Assembly: GCF_003206065.1 (NCBI RefSeq)
Contig: NZ_PZJQ01000007.1
Coordinates: forward strand, 83,655-138,139
Origin: Salinicola halimionae
GTDB lineage: Bacteria > Pseudomonadota > Gammaproteobacteria > Pseudomonadales > Halomonadaceae
Length of the DNA: 54,485 nt
Direction: 5' to 3'
Under the pieces are notes generated by a model. The model ran no database searches and was not told the DNA's origin. It worked only from the letters and a program-made list of their open reading frames with translations. Position 1 is the first letter of the stretch, and each line of letters opens with the position of its first letter. The position numbers were made by a program, and so were the translations under genes. Positions 9,351-17,157 of this stretch are shown in pieces.

Positions 9351-9380
9351 ATATTGCCGCTTGGCGACTTGACCTGTCAA
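9351..9380 (-). promoter_or_regulatory. Possible trpLGDC promoter
   Basis: A perfect TTGACA (9375-9380, minus strand) is followed after 18 bp by CAATAT (9351-9356), a poor -10. If used, transcription would start very close to the leader ATGs and leave almost no 5' untranslated region. The assignment is therefore tentative. Confidence 0.35.
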
Positions 9381-9461
9381 TTGGTCACACGGGGTTGTCG
9401 GCGCAGGCTTTTCCTGACGCTCCCTGCTCTGTACCTCACTGTCTACACCTCATACTCAATC

Positions 9462-9827
9462 TCACACCGGCTGGTCCTCGACGAGGTACCCCTCAAGATG
9501 CATCAGTAGTTCGTCGATATCGGGAAAAATAGGCTCGACCGCGGCCTGCCCAGCCCTCAGAGGACCCAGTCGTACGCACAGGAATTGCCAGAAAACCAAG
9601 CCGTAGTTACCGAGGTATTGACCGGTTCGAGACTGCTGGGGAACGCCTTCGCCACCCGCGAGTCGTCGTGCCAGGTAAGGAATGATCCGATCATGGAGCT
9701 GCTCGAATGCCGCCATGTCGCTTGCCGCCTCTGCCGTCAGCCCTGGCAAGGCGGGCATCAACGCCTCCCAGCGCTGCGGGGACGAAAACTTCGGTCTGAT
9801 TGCTACATCAAAAATGAACTCTTGCAT
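9462..9827 (-). CDS. Hypothetical protein, 121 residues
   Basis: No family recognised. The ORF could extend upstream to 9917, but the ATG at 9827 is preferred: GGGGAG lies about 6 bases before it and the protein then begins MQEFIFDVAIRPKF. The product is soluble and moderately acidic, with several Trp/Phe residues and no signal peptide or membrane helix. Codon usage resembles its neighbours. It ends about 110 bp before the trp leader on the same strand, so read-through into trpLGDC is possible, but nothing shows a link to tryptophan. Confidence 0.6.
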   Translation of the reverse strand: MQEFIFDVAIRPKFSSPQRWEALMPALPGLTAEAASDMAAFEQLHDRIIPYLARRLAGGEGVPQQSRTGQYLGNYGLVFWQFLCVRLGPLRAGQAAVEPIFPDIDELLMHLEGYLVEDQPV

Positions 9828-10072
9828 CTCTACTCCCCGCAACACTTTTGGCTGCTCGACACGAATCGCTGTCGCGTTCGCGGCATGCAACATTGTGAGA
9901 GACGTGCAACGGAGCAAAAAGACGAAGAACCGAGAATAATTAGGCTAATTCAGATTGGAAACTAGAGCCGGGAACCTGGGCGAGAGAACTTTGCCAGCCT
10001 TCGCCAAATGCGGGTGTCCCCGTGAGCCCATCTCTCTGAATCATCTTGAAACTCAATTGGAGAATACGAAAA

Positions 10073-10102
10073 AGCCGCTCGACGCGTTAGCGCCAAGCGG
10101 CT
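10073..10102 (-). terminator. Rho-independent terminator of tRNA-Ala
   Basis: On the minus strand AGCCGCT (10096-10102) pairs with AGCGGCT (10073-10079), with inner GCG/CGC pairs, followed by TTTTTC. It lies 16 bp past the 3' CCA of tRNA-Ala. Confidence 0.85.
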
Positions 10103-10118
10103 CATTCGAAAGCATTCT

Positions 10119-10194
10119 TGGTGGAGCCTAGCGGGATCGAACCGCTGACCTCAACACTGCCAGTGTTGCGCTCTCCCAGCTGAGCTAAGGCCCC
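10119..10194 (-). tRNA. tRNA-Ala (anticodon GGC)
   Basis: 76 bases including an encoded CCA. The acceptor pairs GGGGCCT with AGGCTCC (one wobble), the D-arm is AGCTCAGCTGGGAGAGC, the anticodon loop CTGGCAG gives GGC, and the T-arm carries GGTTCGATCC. It has its own promoter (10229-10257) and terminator (10073-10102), so it is a single-gene unit. Confidence 0.97.
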
Positions 10195-10598
10195 TGATAA
10201 CTACTGCTGTCCCGCAGGACGCGACGCACTATAGAAGGCCTCAAACTCGAGGTCAACCCCCTAGGTAATCCCTAATACCGGCATCTCCCCACTCTGGAGC
10301 ACAAGCACCCCGCATCCGTTTGCCGAGCGCAAATCCCAAAGCCGATTATGGAGCATATGGTCCGAGAATCTGTCACACTCATTAACATCAGAGCAAAATC
10401 GGACATCTCAGAATACCGATGCAGCGGTCCCCACTGCCACGAAGGCTCCATCTAGGCGGATGTTGACGCAAAGGCTTTGGACGCTAGCGCTTAACCAGCC
10501 CATGCAGGAACGGCGTGTTCAACGAGCCAATGGTGGGCGCTAAACTCAGTCGCCTATATAAGCAGTTTCGAGGGCAACGGCAGAATTCAGGAGTCACC
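10195..10598. other. Intergenic region between tRNA-Ala and uvrY
   Basis: About 400 bp without a credible gene. The left part holds the tRNA-Ala promoter. Close to uvrY a TATATAAG element (about 10554-10561) could be a -10 box, but no matching -35 is clear. An in-frame N-terminal extension of uvrY from 10515 was rejected in favour of the TTG at 10599. Confidence 0.6.
10229..10257 (-). promoter_or_regulatory. Sigma-70 promoter of tRNA-Ala
   Basis: Minus strand TTGACC (10252-10257), 17-bp spacer, TATAGT (10229-10234), then a GC-rich discriminator (GCGTCGCG) typical of stringently controlled stable-RNA promoters. It lies 35 bp before the tRNA 5' end. Confidence 0.8.
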
Positions 10599-11246
10599 TT
10601 GATCAGGGTATTGGTAGCCGACGACCATCATCTGGTGCGTACGAGTATTGCTCGCGTATTGGCCAGCGAGCCTGACATCGAGATCGTTGCCGAAGCCGAC
10701 AGCGGAGAGAGCGCGTTGCAAGGCTGTCGGGACCACGAGCCGGATATTGCGATGATCGATATTCGCATGCCGGGAATCGGTGGTCTGGAAACGATTTTGA
10801 AGCTGCTCAAGACGCAACCCGCCATTCGAATCGTCGTACTTACCGGTCAGGTCGAGGAAAGCACTGCACAGCGACTGATCGATTCCGGCGTCACCGGTTT
10901 CATCAGCAAGGGCACCGAACTGGACCTGATGATAGACGCCGTACGCCGCATTGCCAGCGGAGAGCGTTTCATCAGTCCCGATATCGCACAGCGAGTGGTG
11001 CTAGCACGTGGCGCAGGACATCAGAGCCCATTCGATCAGCTTTCGCACCGCGAATTGCAGATCGCGACCATGATCATCCACTGTCAGAAAGTGAATCGTA
11101 TCTCGGAGCAGCTCTGTCTCAGCCCCAAGACGGTCAACACCTACCGCTACCGTATCTTCGACAAGCTTCAGGTGCAGTCGGACGTGGAACTGACGCATCT
11201 CGGCCTCCGCTACGGGATGCTGGAAGGCTTCGAGTCGACATCGTGA
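10599..11246 (+). CDS. uvrY: UvrY/GacA-family response regulator
   Basis: LuxR/FixJ-type response regulator of the BarA-UvrY (GacS-GacA) system, which activates CsrB/RsmZ-type small RNAs. 215 residues, as in GacA. The receiver domain has Asp9/Asp10, phospho-acceptor Asp54 in MIDIRMPG, and the Lys in GFISKG. The HTH near the C-terminus reads LSHRELQIATMI...LSPKTVNTYRYRIFDKL. The TTG at 10599 is chosen: AGGAG at 10589-10593 precedes it and the product begins MIRVLVADDH, as in the family. An ATG frame from 10515 would add 28 non-conserved residues. uvrC follows 84 bp downstream, the conserved uvrY-uvrC-pgsA order. Confidence 0.95.
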   Translation: MIRVLVADDHHLVRTSIARVLASEPDIEIVAEADSGESALQGCRDHEPDIAMIDIRMPGIGGLETILKLLKTQPAIRIVVLTGQVEESTAQRLIDSGVTGFISKGTELDLMIDAVRRIASGERFISPDIAQRVVLARGAGHQSPFDQLSHRELQIATMIIHCQKVNRISEQLCLSPKTVNTYRYRIFDKLQVQSDVELTHLGLRYGMLEGFESTS

Positions 11247-11330
11247 TCGCCTTTGAAACATGAACCCAGGTTACCGTTCGATCGCGGCAAACCTCGGCGT
11301 GTACTGCCAGGATTTTGATATACTTCGAGA

Positions 11331-13172
11331 ATGAACGAATCCCCGATCGACACCCCGCCACGCTTTGATGCCAAGCACTTCCTGAAGTCGGTTTCGGAAT
11401 CGCCGGGCGTTTACCGCATGCTCGACGAGCATGCCAACATTCTCTACGTCGGCAAGGCCAAACGCCTGAAGCCGCGGCTGGCCAGCTATTTCCGTGGCGC
11501 CCTGAATGCCAAGACCCAGGCACTGGTCGCGCGAATCGAAGACATTCAGGTCACGATCACCCGCAGCGAAACCGAGGCTTTGCTTCTCGAGCAGACCTTG
11601 ATCAAGGACCTACGGCCGCCTTACAACATATTGTTGCGCGACGATAAGTCGTATCCCTATGTCTTCGTCAGCGACCGGCACCCCTACCCCGCGCTAGAGT
11701 TCAAGCGCGTTCGGCAGAAGCGGCGTGATGGACGCTATCTCGGTCCCTACCCGAGTTCCACAGCGGTTCGCGAGAGCCTTTCGCTGATGCAGAAGATCTT
11801 TCACATTCGCAACTGCGAAGACAGCGTCTTTGCGCATCGCCACCGCCCGTGCCTGCAGTATCAGATCAAACGCTGCAGCGCTCCCTGCGTCGATTACATC
11901 AGCGAGGCCGATTACCGTCAGGACGTCGAGCACGCCATGATGTGCCTCGAAGGGCGTAGCGAGCAGGTTACGCAGCAACTGACCGCCAGCATGGAGCGCG
12001 CCAGCGACTCGCTCGACTTCGAGGAAGCTGCGCGCCTGCGGGATCAGATTCAGCAGTTACGCCGGCTTCAGGAGAAACAGTACGTTGACAACGCCGATGG
12101 CGATGCAGACATATTCGCTCTCGCCGAGCAACCGGGCGGACTGTGTATTAGCGTGCTTGCCATTCGCCAGGGGCGCATGCTCGGCGCAAGACACCATCAG
12201 CCCGACAACGGCCTGGATCTCGCCGCAAATGAATTACTCAGCGAATTCGTCAGCCAGTACTATCTGGGGCAGTCCAAGGAGATTCCGCTCGAGATCATCG
12301 CCTCGCATCCATTGACGGATAGCGAACTGCTGCAGGCCGCGTTGAGCGAGCATGCTGGCCGCCGAATTCGCGTCGCCTCACAGGTACGCGGCCACCGCGC
12401 GCAGTGGCGGAAACTGGCCATTACCAACGCCGAGCAGCATCTGGCGACCCAACTCGCCAATCGCAGTCAATTGGGCAAGCGTTTCGAATCACTGCGCGAC
12501 GCGCTGGACATGCCGGCGCCCCCGGCTCGCCTCGAGTGTTTCGACATCAGTCATAGCCATGGCGAGGCGACGGTTGCCTCCTGCGTGGTGTTCGATCAGA
12601 ACGGGCCCGCCAAATCCGACTATCGGCGCTTCAATATCGAAGGCGTGGCCGCTGGTGACGACTACGCGGCAATGCGTCAGGCGCTGACACGTCGCTTCAA
12701 GCGCCTGCAGAAAGGCGAGGGCAAACTGCCCGATATTCTGATCGTCGACGGCGGCAAGGGCCAATTGAACATGGCCAGAGAAGTGCTTGTCGAACTGGAA
12801 GTCACCGGGGTCGCGCTGATCGGCGTCGCCAAGGGCACCACTCGCAAGGCCGGCCTGGAAACCTTGTTCATCGAGACGGTGGACCGCACACTCGATCTCG
12901 ATACCAGCTCGCCGGCACTGCATCTGATTCAGCATATTCGCGACGAGGCACACCGTTTCGCGATCACCGGGCATCGTCAGCGTCGCGACAAGCAACGCCG
13001 GACTTCAACGCTACAGGATATCCCTGGCGTTGGACCGAAACGTCGCCGGGAGCTGCTACGCTTTTTCGGAGGTCTGCAGGGCGTGCGCAAGGCCACCAGA
13101 GACGATCTATCACGCGTTCCCGGGATCAATGAACAGATGGCGGCTACCATTCATCAGGCGCTTCATGGATGA
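11331..13172 (+). CDS. uvrC: Excinuclease ABC subunit C
   Basis: Dual-incision nuclease of nucleotide excision repair, 613 residues (E. coli 610). Domains in order: GIY-YIG nuclease (SPGVYRMLDEHANILYVGKAKRLKPRL), a Cys-containing region (RPCLQYQIKRCSAPC), the UVR motif for UvrB contact (EEAARLRDQIQQLRRLQE), the RNase-H-like 5' nuclease (ECFDISHSHGEATVAS, LIVDGGKGQL), and a C-terminal helix-hairpin-helix (LQDIPGVGPKRRRELL). All are intact. It lies between uvrY and pgsA as in many gammaproteobacteria. Confidence 0.98.
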   Translation: MNESPIDTPPRFDAKHFLKSVSESPGVYRMLDEHANILYVGKAKRLKPRLASYFRGALNAKTQALVARIEDIQVTITRSETEALLLEQTLIKDLRPPYNILLRDDKSYPYVFVSDRHPYPALEFKRVRQKRRDGRYLGPYPSSTAVRESLSLMQKIFHIRNCEDSVFAHRHRPCLQYQIKRCSAPCVDYISEADYRQDVEHAMMCLEGRSEQVTQQLTASMERASDSLDFEEAARLRDQIQQLRRLQEKQYVDNADGDADIFALAEQPGGLCISVLAIRQGRMLGARHHQPDNGLDLAANELLSEFVSQYYLGQSKEIPLEIIASHPLTDSELLQAALSEHAGRRIRVASQVRGHRAQWRKLAITNAEQHLATQLANRSQLGKRFESLRDALDMPAPPARLECFDISHSHGEATVASCVVFDQNGPAKSDYRRFNIEGVAAGDDYAAMRQALTRRFKRLQKGEGKLPDILIVDGGKGQLNMAREVLVELEVTGVALIGVAKGTTRKAGLETLFIETVDRTLDLDTSSPALHLIQHIRDEAHRFAITGHRQRRDKQRRTSTLQDIPGVGPKRRRELLRFFGGLQGVRKATRDDLSRVPGINEQMAATIHQALHG

Positions 13173-13233
13173 GCACACTCATCAGGCGTAAACTGCCCGA
13201 CTTTCACCTCCCAGTAAGGATGCTAGTGGCACG

Positions 13234-13782
13234 ATGAACATTCCCAACATGCTCACCCTGGCAAGAATCGTGTTCATCCCGCTCATGGTGGTGCTGTTCT
13301 ATATCCCCTACAGCTGGAGCCTGCTCGTGACGGCGGCGCTGTTCGGCCTTGCCGCGATTACCGACTGGCTGGACGGCTATCTGGCCAGGCGCTGGGATCA
13401 GAGCACACCGTTCGGCGCCTTCCTCGACCCCGTCGCGGACAAGGTAATGGTGGCGGTCGCGCTGGCGCTGCTGATCGAGCGTTACGAGACTTGGTGGCTG
13501 ACGCTGCCCGCACTGGTCATCATCGGTCGGGAAATCGTGATCTCAGCCCTGCGTGAGTGGATGGCGGAAATCGGCCAACGCAAGCAAGTCGCCGTATCCT
13601 GGATCGGCAAATCGAAAACGACGCTGCAGATGATTTCTCTGCTGCTGCTGCTGGGCTTTCCCCCGGCCTCCTCCATCGCCCATCTAGGCATCGTGCTGCT
13701 CTATGCAGCGGCCTGCCTGACGCTGTGGTCGATGGTTCAGTATCTCAAGGCGGCGTGGCCGGAACTGACTCGCTCGCTCTGA
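13234..13782 (+). CDS. pgsA: CDP-diacylglycerol-glycerol-3-phosphate 3-phosphatidyltransferase
   Basis: Makes phosphatidylglycerol-phosphate at the inner membrane, committing to PG and cardiolipin. 182 residues, the family length. It contains the CDP-alcohol phosphatidyltransferase signature [20 protein letters not shown] followed by LDP-x4-D, with four to five membrane helices. The N-terminus [12 protein letters not shown] is the classic PgsA start. It is distinct from the second CDP-alcohol phosphatidyltransferase at 17831-18592. It is followed by the tRNA-Gly gene, which has its own promoter. Confidence 0.97.
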   Translation: MNIPNMLTLARIVFIPLMVVLFYIPYSWSLLVTAALFGLAAITDWLDGYLARRWDQSTPFGAFLDPVADKVMVAVALALLIERYETWWLTLPALVIIGREIVISALREWMAEIGQRKQVAVSWIGKSKTTLQMISLLLLLGFPPASSIAHLGIVLLYAAACLTLWSMVQYLKAAWPELTRSL

Positions 13783-13802
13783 CCGAAAAACGACATAAGC
13801 GT

Positions 13803-13830
13803 TTGACACTTACGCACTTATCCTTATAAT
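13803..13830 (+). promoter_or_regulatory. Consensus sigma-70 promoter of tRNA-Gly
   Basis: Perfect TTGACA (13803-13808) and TATAAT (13825-13830) with a 16-bp spacer, then GCGACGGCG as discriminator, 15 bp before tRNA-Gly. It probably drives the Gly-Cys-Leu tRNA array. Confidence 0.9.
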
Positions 13831-13845
13831 GCGACGGCGTGTTCA

Positions 13846-13920
13846 GCGGGAATAGCTCAGTGGTAGAGCATCGCCTTGCCAAGGCGAGGGTCGGGAGTTC
13901 GAATCTCCTTTCCCGCTCCA
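13846..13920 (+). tRNA. tRNA-Gly (anticodon GCC)
   Basis: 75 bases with encoded CCA. Acceptor GCGGGAA/TTCCCGC, D-arm AGCTCAGTGGTAGAGC, anticodon loop TTGCCAA (GCC), T-loop GTTCGAATC. First of three tRNAs after pgsA, the glyW-cysT-leuZ order known from E. coli. Confidence 0.97.
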
Positions 13921-13992
13921 AACACAAAGTGTAAAGAAACGGATAGCGAGACAAAAAGTTGGAACGCCACCCGACGGATGGCCGCCCCATCG

Positions 13993-14013
13993 ATCTCCTT
14001 TCCCGCTCCAAAC
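13993..14013 (+). repeat. Duplicate of the tRNA-Gly 3' end
   Basis: The 21 bases at 13993-14013 are identical to 13903-13923, that is the T-stem 3' side, acceptor, CCA and three following bases of tRNA-Gly, exactly 90 bp downstream. No D-arm or anticodon arm precedes it, so it is not a tRNA. Tail copies of this kind are left by site-specific integration into tRNA genes, or by partial duplication of the tRNA. Confidence 0.9.
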
Positions 14014-14092
14014 GCATATTTCGATCCGAGATATCCAAGTCATCTGTACTGAAAGATCAGTTCAAACGACAGATTCTCGTAACTCGAAATCA

Positions 14093-14166
14093 GGCTGGAT
14101 GGCAGAGTGGTTATGCAGCGGACTGCAACTCCGTGTACGCCGGTTCGATTCCGACTCCAGCCTCCA
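14093..14166 (+). tRNA. tRNA-Cys (anticodon GCA)
   Basis: 74 bases with encoded CCA. Acceptor GGCTGGA/TCCAGCC, anticodon loop CTGCAAC (GCA), T-loop GTTCGATTC. Second tRNA of the array. Confidence 0.95.
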
Positions 14167-14266
14167 CTTCTCTAGTACATCGAATCCGCGTGATTCGGTT
14201 ACTCCCGTGGTAACCGGTACTTCGTTTTTCAAGAAGCCACCGGACAAGATTGACCGGATGTCGTCG

Positions 14267-14355
14267 GCCCGGATGGCGAAATTGGTAGACGCAAGGGACT
14301 TAAAATCCCTCGGAGCTAACGCTCCGTGTCGGTTCGACCCCGACTCCGGGCACCA
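14267..14355 (+). tRNA. tRNA-Leu (anticodon TAA)
   Basis: 89 bases with encoded CCA. Acceptor GCCCGGA/TCCGGGC, class-II long variable arm (CGGAGCTAACGCTCCG), anticodon loop CTTAAAA (TAA), T-loop GTTCGACCC. Last tRNA of the array. No clear terminator follows, only a run of seven A residues near 14385. Confidence 0.96.
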
Positions 14356-14988
14356 ACTACAGGCTAGTAACACTTCCCTCGTTAAAAAAACCCAACGGCA
14401 CCTTGAGACTTTTAGTTATTCCTCTATAGGCTTCCGATAAATCATAACCGTTGTTGTTGGTACTTCCCGATCACTGCGCTTGATACGTCTTTTCCGAAAC
14501 GTAGCTATTGATATACGTCATTAGGGAAACGTCCTTTTATTGCCAAGCTACAAAGCGAAGTGCCGTTCTCGATAGACATCACTCGGAACGAAGTGCGAGA
14601 AAAAATTGACGATGAAGCCCAAGGAAAAAAGCGACTCGATGACACTTGGCGCTGCCACCCCGCGCACCGAATCAAAGTCGTCGCAGGGAAGCGACAAAGG
14701 CGTCAGGTAGATTTGTTGCCGCCGAAAGTGGACCCGACCGTTGGCGGCGAACTTGCGAGCCCCGCCTCTGATGGAAGCTTTATCGGCCAATGCTTCGATG
14801 ACTTGAACATACGCCAATGCTTGAGCCGCGCCATGCGAAGCGGTCTGAAATAAGCGACACTTTCGCGCGCCGTTTCGACGTTGCGTTGCCCCATGGGCCA
14901 AGACGGTCCGCGTCGATTACAATGCTCTTCGACCACGATACCTTTCAACCACGGCTTTGACCAAAAGCTTTACCATGACTCTGACGCC
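14356..14988. other. AT-richer stretch after the tRNA array with no convincing gene
   Basis: About 630 bp. The first about 200 bp are visibly AT-rich compared with the window. From 14550 to 14950 open frames exist on both strands (for example 14560-14853 plus, 14548-14901 minus). None has a good ribosome site, a recognisable family, or a length that stands out. It may be a decayed gene or mobile-element scar. The end near 14989 serves as the dusA leader. Confidence 0.5.
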
Positions 14989-16026
14989 ATGACCCATCGC
15001 CAACCCAACGCCACGACAGCAACCTTCGACCGTACCTTCTCCGTTGCCCCCATGATGGAATGGACGACGAGGGACTACAGAGCGCTGGCCCGCTGCCTGA
15101 CGCGGCGCGCACTGTTGTATACGGAGATGGTAACCACTGGCGCGATTCTACACGGCTCACCACGGGAGCGTTTCCTTGGCTATGGTGCCGTCGAGCACCC
15201 GCTGGCGCTGCAGCTGGGCGGGAGCGATCCTGCGGAGCTGGCAGAGTGCGCGGTCATTGCCGAAGAATGGGGCTACGACGAGGTCAATCTCAACGTGGGC
15301 TGTCCTAGCGATAGGGTGCAGAACAACATGATTGGCGCCTGTCTGATGGCCTACCCCGACAAGGTCGCCGATGCCGTGGCCGCGATGCGTCGCGCAGTAT
15401 CGATCCCGGTCACGGTGAAGTGCCGCATCGGTATCGACGACCAGGACGAGGATGCCGATCTCGAGCGCTTCATCGAACGGGTGGCGGCGGCCGGTTGCGA
15501 GACCTTCATCGTGCACGCTCGCAAGGCTTGGCTGCAGGGACTTTCCCCCAAGCAAAATCGCGATGTACCGCCGCTCAACTACGAACGCGTCTATCGTCTC
15601 AAGGCCAACCACCCGGCGCTGCATATCGGCATCAACGGCGGCGTGAAGACGCTGGAAGCTTGCCAGATGCATCTGGCGGCAGGCGCGGATAGCGTGATGG
15701 TCGGCCGCGAAGCCTACCAGAACCCCTGGCTGCTGGCCGGGGTCGACAGCATGCTCTATGGCGATAACGCGCCGACTTTCAGTCGCCACGACGTCGCCCG
15801 CGCCTTTCGTCCCTACGTGATCGAGCGGCTCGACGAAGGCGCCAAGCTCAACCACGTGACCCGACATCTGCTGGGGCTGTTCCAGGGTTGCAAAGGGGGC
15901 CGTCGGTTCCGTCGCCATCTATCGGAACATGCTCATCGAGACGGCGCCGGCATCAGGATCTACGATGACGCCGTCGGCTTGGTGGACGAGCAAAAATTGA
16001 TGGAAGCCTCACCTGAAGCGATCTAG
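14989..16026 (+). CDS. dusA: tRNA-dihydrouridine(20/20a) synthase
   Basis: FMN-dependent enzyme that reduces U20/U20a in the tRNA D-loop. 345 residues from ATG 14989. Motifs: FSVAPMMEWT at the FMN-binding N-terminus, LLYTEMVTTGAILHG, VALQLGGSDP-type LALQLGGSDP, the catalytic-Cys segment NLNVGCPSDRVQ, VTVKCRIGIDD, FIVHARKAWLQGLSPKQNR (diagnostic of DusA) and DSVMVGREAYQNPWLL. An upstream TTG frame from 14881 adds 36 residues without similarity. The chosen ATG lacks a strong ribosome site, so the start is less sure than the function. It is convergent with the aspartoacylase-family gene. Confidence 0.94.
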   Translation: MTHRQPNATTATFDRTFSVAPMMEWTTRDYRALARCLTRRALLYTEMVTTGAILHGSPRERFLGYGAVEHPLALQLGGSDPAELAECAVIAEEWGYDEVNLNVGCPSDRVQNNMIGACLMAYPDKVADAVAAMRRAVSIPVTVKCRIGIDDQDEDADLERFIERVAAAGCETFIVHARKAWLQGLSPKQNRDVPPLNYERVYRLKANHPALHIGINGGVKTLEACQMHLAAGADSVMVGREAYQNPWLLAGVDSMLYGDNAPTFSRHDVARAFRPYVIERLDEGAKLNHVTRHLLGLFQGCKGGRRFRRHLSEHAHRDGAGIRIYDDAVGLVDEQKLMEASPEAI

Positions 16027-16081
16027 AAGCCGGTAGTTTAGAAACCGGAAGGTTTTAAACAGGGAATCTAGAAGCCGGAAG
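16021..16081. repeat. Direct repeat spanning the 3' ends of two convergent genes
   Basis: ATCTAGAAGCCGGTAG (16021-16036) and ATCTAGAAGCCGGAAG (16066-16081) are 15/16 identical and 45 bp apart. The first supplies the last codons and stop of dusA. The second supplies the stop and last codons of the convergent gene on the other strand. The pair flanks the hairpin at 16036-16060. Confidence 0.85.
16036..16060. terminator. Hairpin between convergent dusA and aspartoacylase-family gene
   Basis: GTTTA-G-AAACC (16036-16046) pairs with GGTTTTAAAC (16051-16060) around a GGAA loop, a 10-bp stem with one bulge. It is nearly symmetrical and T/A-rich at the base, so it could act in both directions, but no long T-run follows. 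Confidence 0.55.
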
Positions 16082-17090
16082 TCTCGTAGCGGGACTGAAA
16101 GCTTTCCACCGCGTTCTCGACGTCATCGATCTCCTCATAGCGAGCGACGTGAAATAGCGCCTCGCCCTCGTTGACCAACGGCAGATTGCTCATACCGATA
16201 ACGATGCCGTCGGCACTCGCGACCACTGGAGCCTCATCATTGCCGAACGGATCGGCGACCACCCCCAGTGTCTGCTGTTTGGCGACCCGCGCTCCCAGCC
16301 TGACACGCGGCCGCAGGATGCCATCGATTGGCGCTCTCGCCCAGCTGGAACCATTGGCAATTTCCGCCGCTGGCGGTGTACGCCGTCGACTGTCCGCCGG
16401 CAGCATGCCGATCAGGCGCATGACACGTCGAATCCCTCGAACCCCGGGCGCAATCGCCCACTCGTCGAAACGCAGCGCCTCGCCAGCCTCGTAGGTCAGC
16501 ACCGGCACGCCACGATTCTGGGCGTACTCACGTAGGCTCCCCTCGCGCAGCTCGGCATTCAGAATCACCGGTACGCCGAACGCCTCGGCCATGGCCTGGG
16601 TCTCGAGATTCTGGCGCAGCTGAGAGCGAATCTGCGGCAGATTGGTGCGATGGATGGCGCCGGTGTGCAAGTCGATGATATGCGTGGCCCGATCAACCAT
16701 CTCTTCGCGCAGTAACGCGGCGATACGCGAGCCCAGCGAGCCGCTTTCGCTCCCCGGGAAGCAGCGGTTGAGATCGCGACGATCCGGCAGATAACGTGAC
16801 TGGTGCACGAAGCCGAAGACGTTGACGACCGGCACGGCGATCAACGTGCCCCGCAGGCGCGAAAGGTTCGGCAGTCTCAGTAGTCGGCGAACGATCTCGA
16901 CGCCGTTCAGCTCGTCGCCGTGAATCGCGCCACAGACCAGCAGTACCGGGCCCGGCTGGCGGCCGTGAACCACCTCGACCGGAATATGCAGCGGCGCATG
17001 CGTGTAGAGCTTGGCGACCGGCACGTCGACCTGACGCCGGGTCCCGGGCTCTATTCTCTCGCCAACGAGCGTGAAAACTTCCTGCGCCAT
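16068..17090 (-). CDS. Succinylglutamate desuccinylase/aspartoacylase-family zinc hydrolase
   Basis: M14-family-like zinc carboxypeptidase fold of the AstE/AspA superfamily, 340 residues, cytoplasmic. Zinc ligands are recognisable in CGAIHGDELNG (His and Glu) and in IIDLHTGA (His). Arg-rich substrate loop RRDLNRCFPG and the C-terminal beta domain (PIDGILRPRVRLG, ASADGIVIG) are typical of the subgroup often annotated only as deacylase. The true substrate is unknown and it is not part of an ast operon here. The ATG at 17090 follows AAGGG. It lies downstream of yceI on the same strand (67 bp), so it could belong to that transcript. Confidence 0.85.
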   Translation of the reverse strand: MAQEVFTLVGERIEPGTRRQVDVPVAKLYTHAPLHIPVEVVHGRQPGPVLLVCGAIHGDELNGVEIVRRLLRLPNLSRLRGTLIAVPVVNVFGFVHQSRYLPDRRDLNRCFPGSESGSLGSRIAALLREEMVDRATHIIDLHTGAIHRTNLPQIRSQLRQNLETQAMAEAFGVPVILNAELREGSLREYAQNRGVPVLTYEAGEALRFDEWAIAPGVRGIRRVMRLIGMLPADSRRRTPPAAEIANGSSWARAPIDGILRPRVRLGARVAKQQTLGVVADPFGNDEAPVVASADGIVIGMSNLPLVNEGEALFHVARYEEIDDVENAVESFQSRYETSGF

Positions 17091-17157
17091 GACAACCCTT
17101 GGTAGTGAAAGGCAAATATAATGAAGATCTTATGATCATCGTAAAGCCATCATGCCA

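Noticed and set aside
9108-9380. 90-codon minus-strand frame covering the trp leader region
   Set aside because: It overlaps the attenuator hairpins in another frame; the WWW leader with competing hairpins explains the sequence better.
14560-14853. 97-codon plus-strand gene after the tRNA array
   Set aside because: GTG start without ribosome site, no recognised family, and an equally long frame exists on the other strand.
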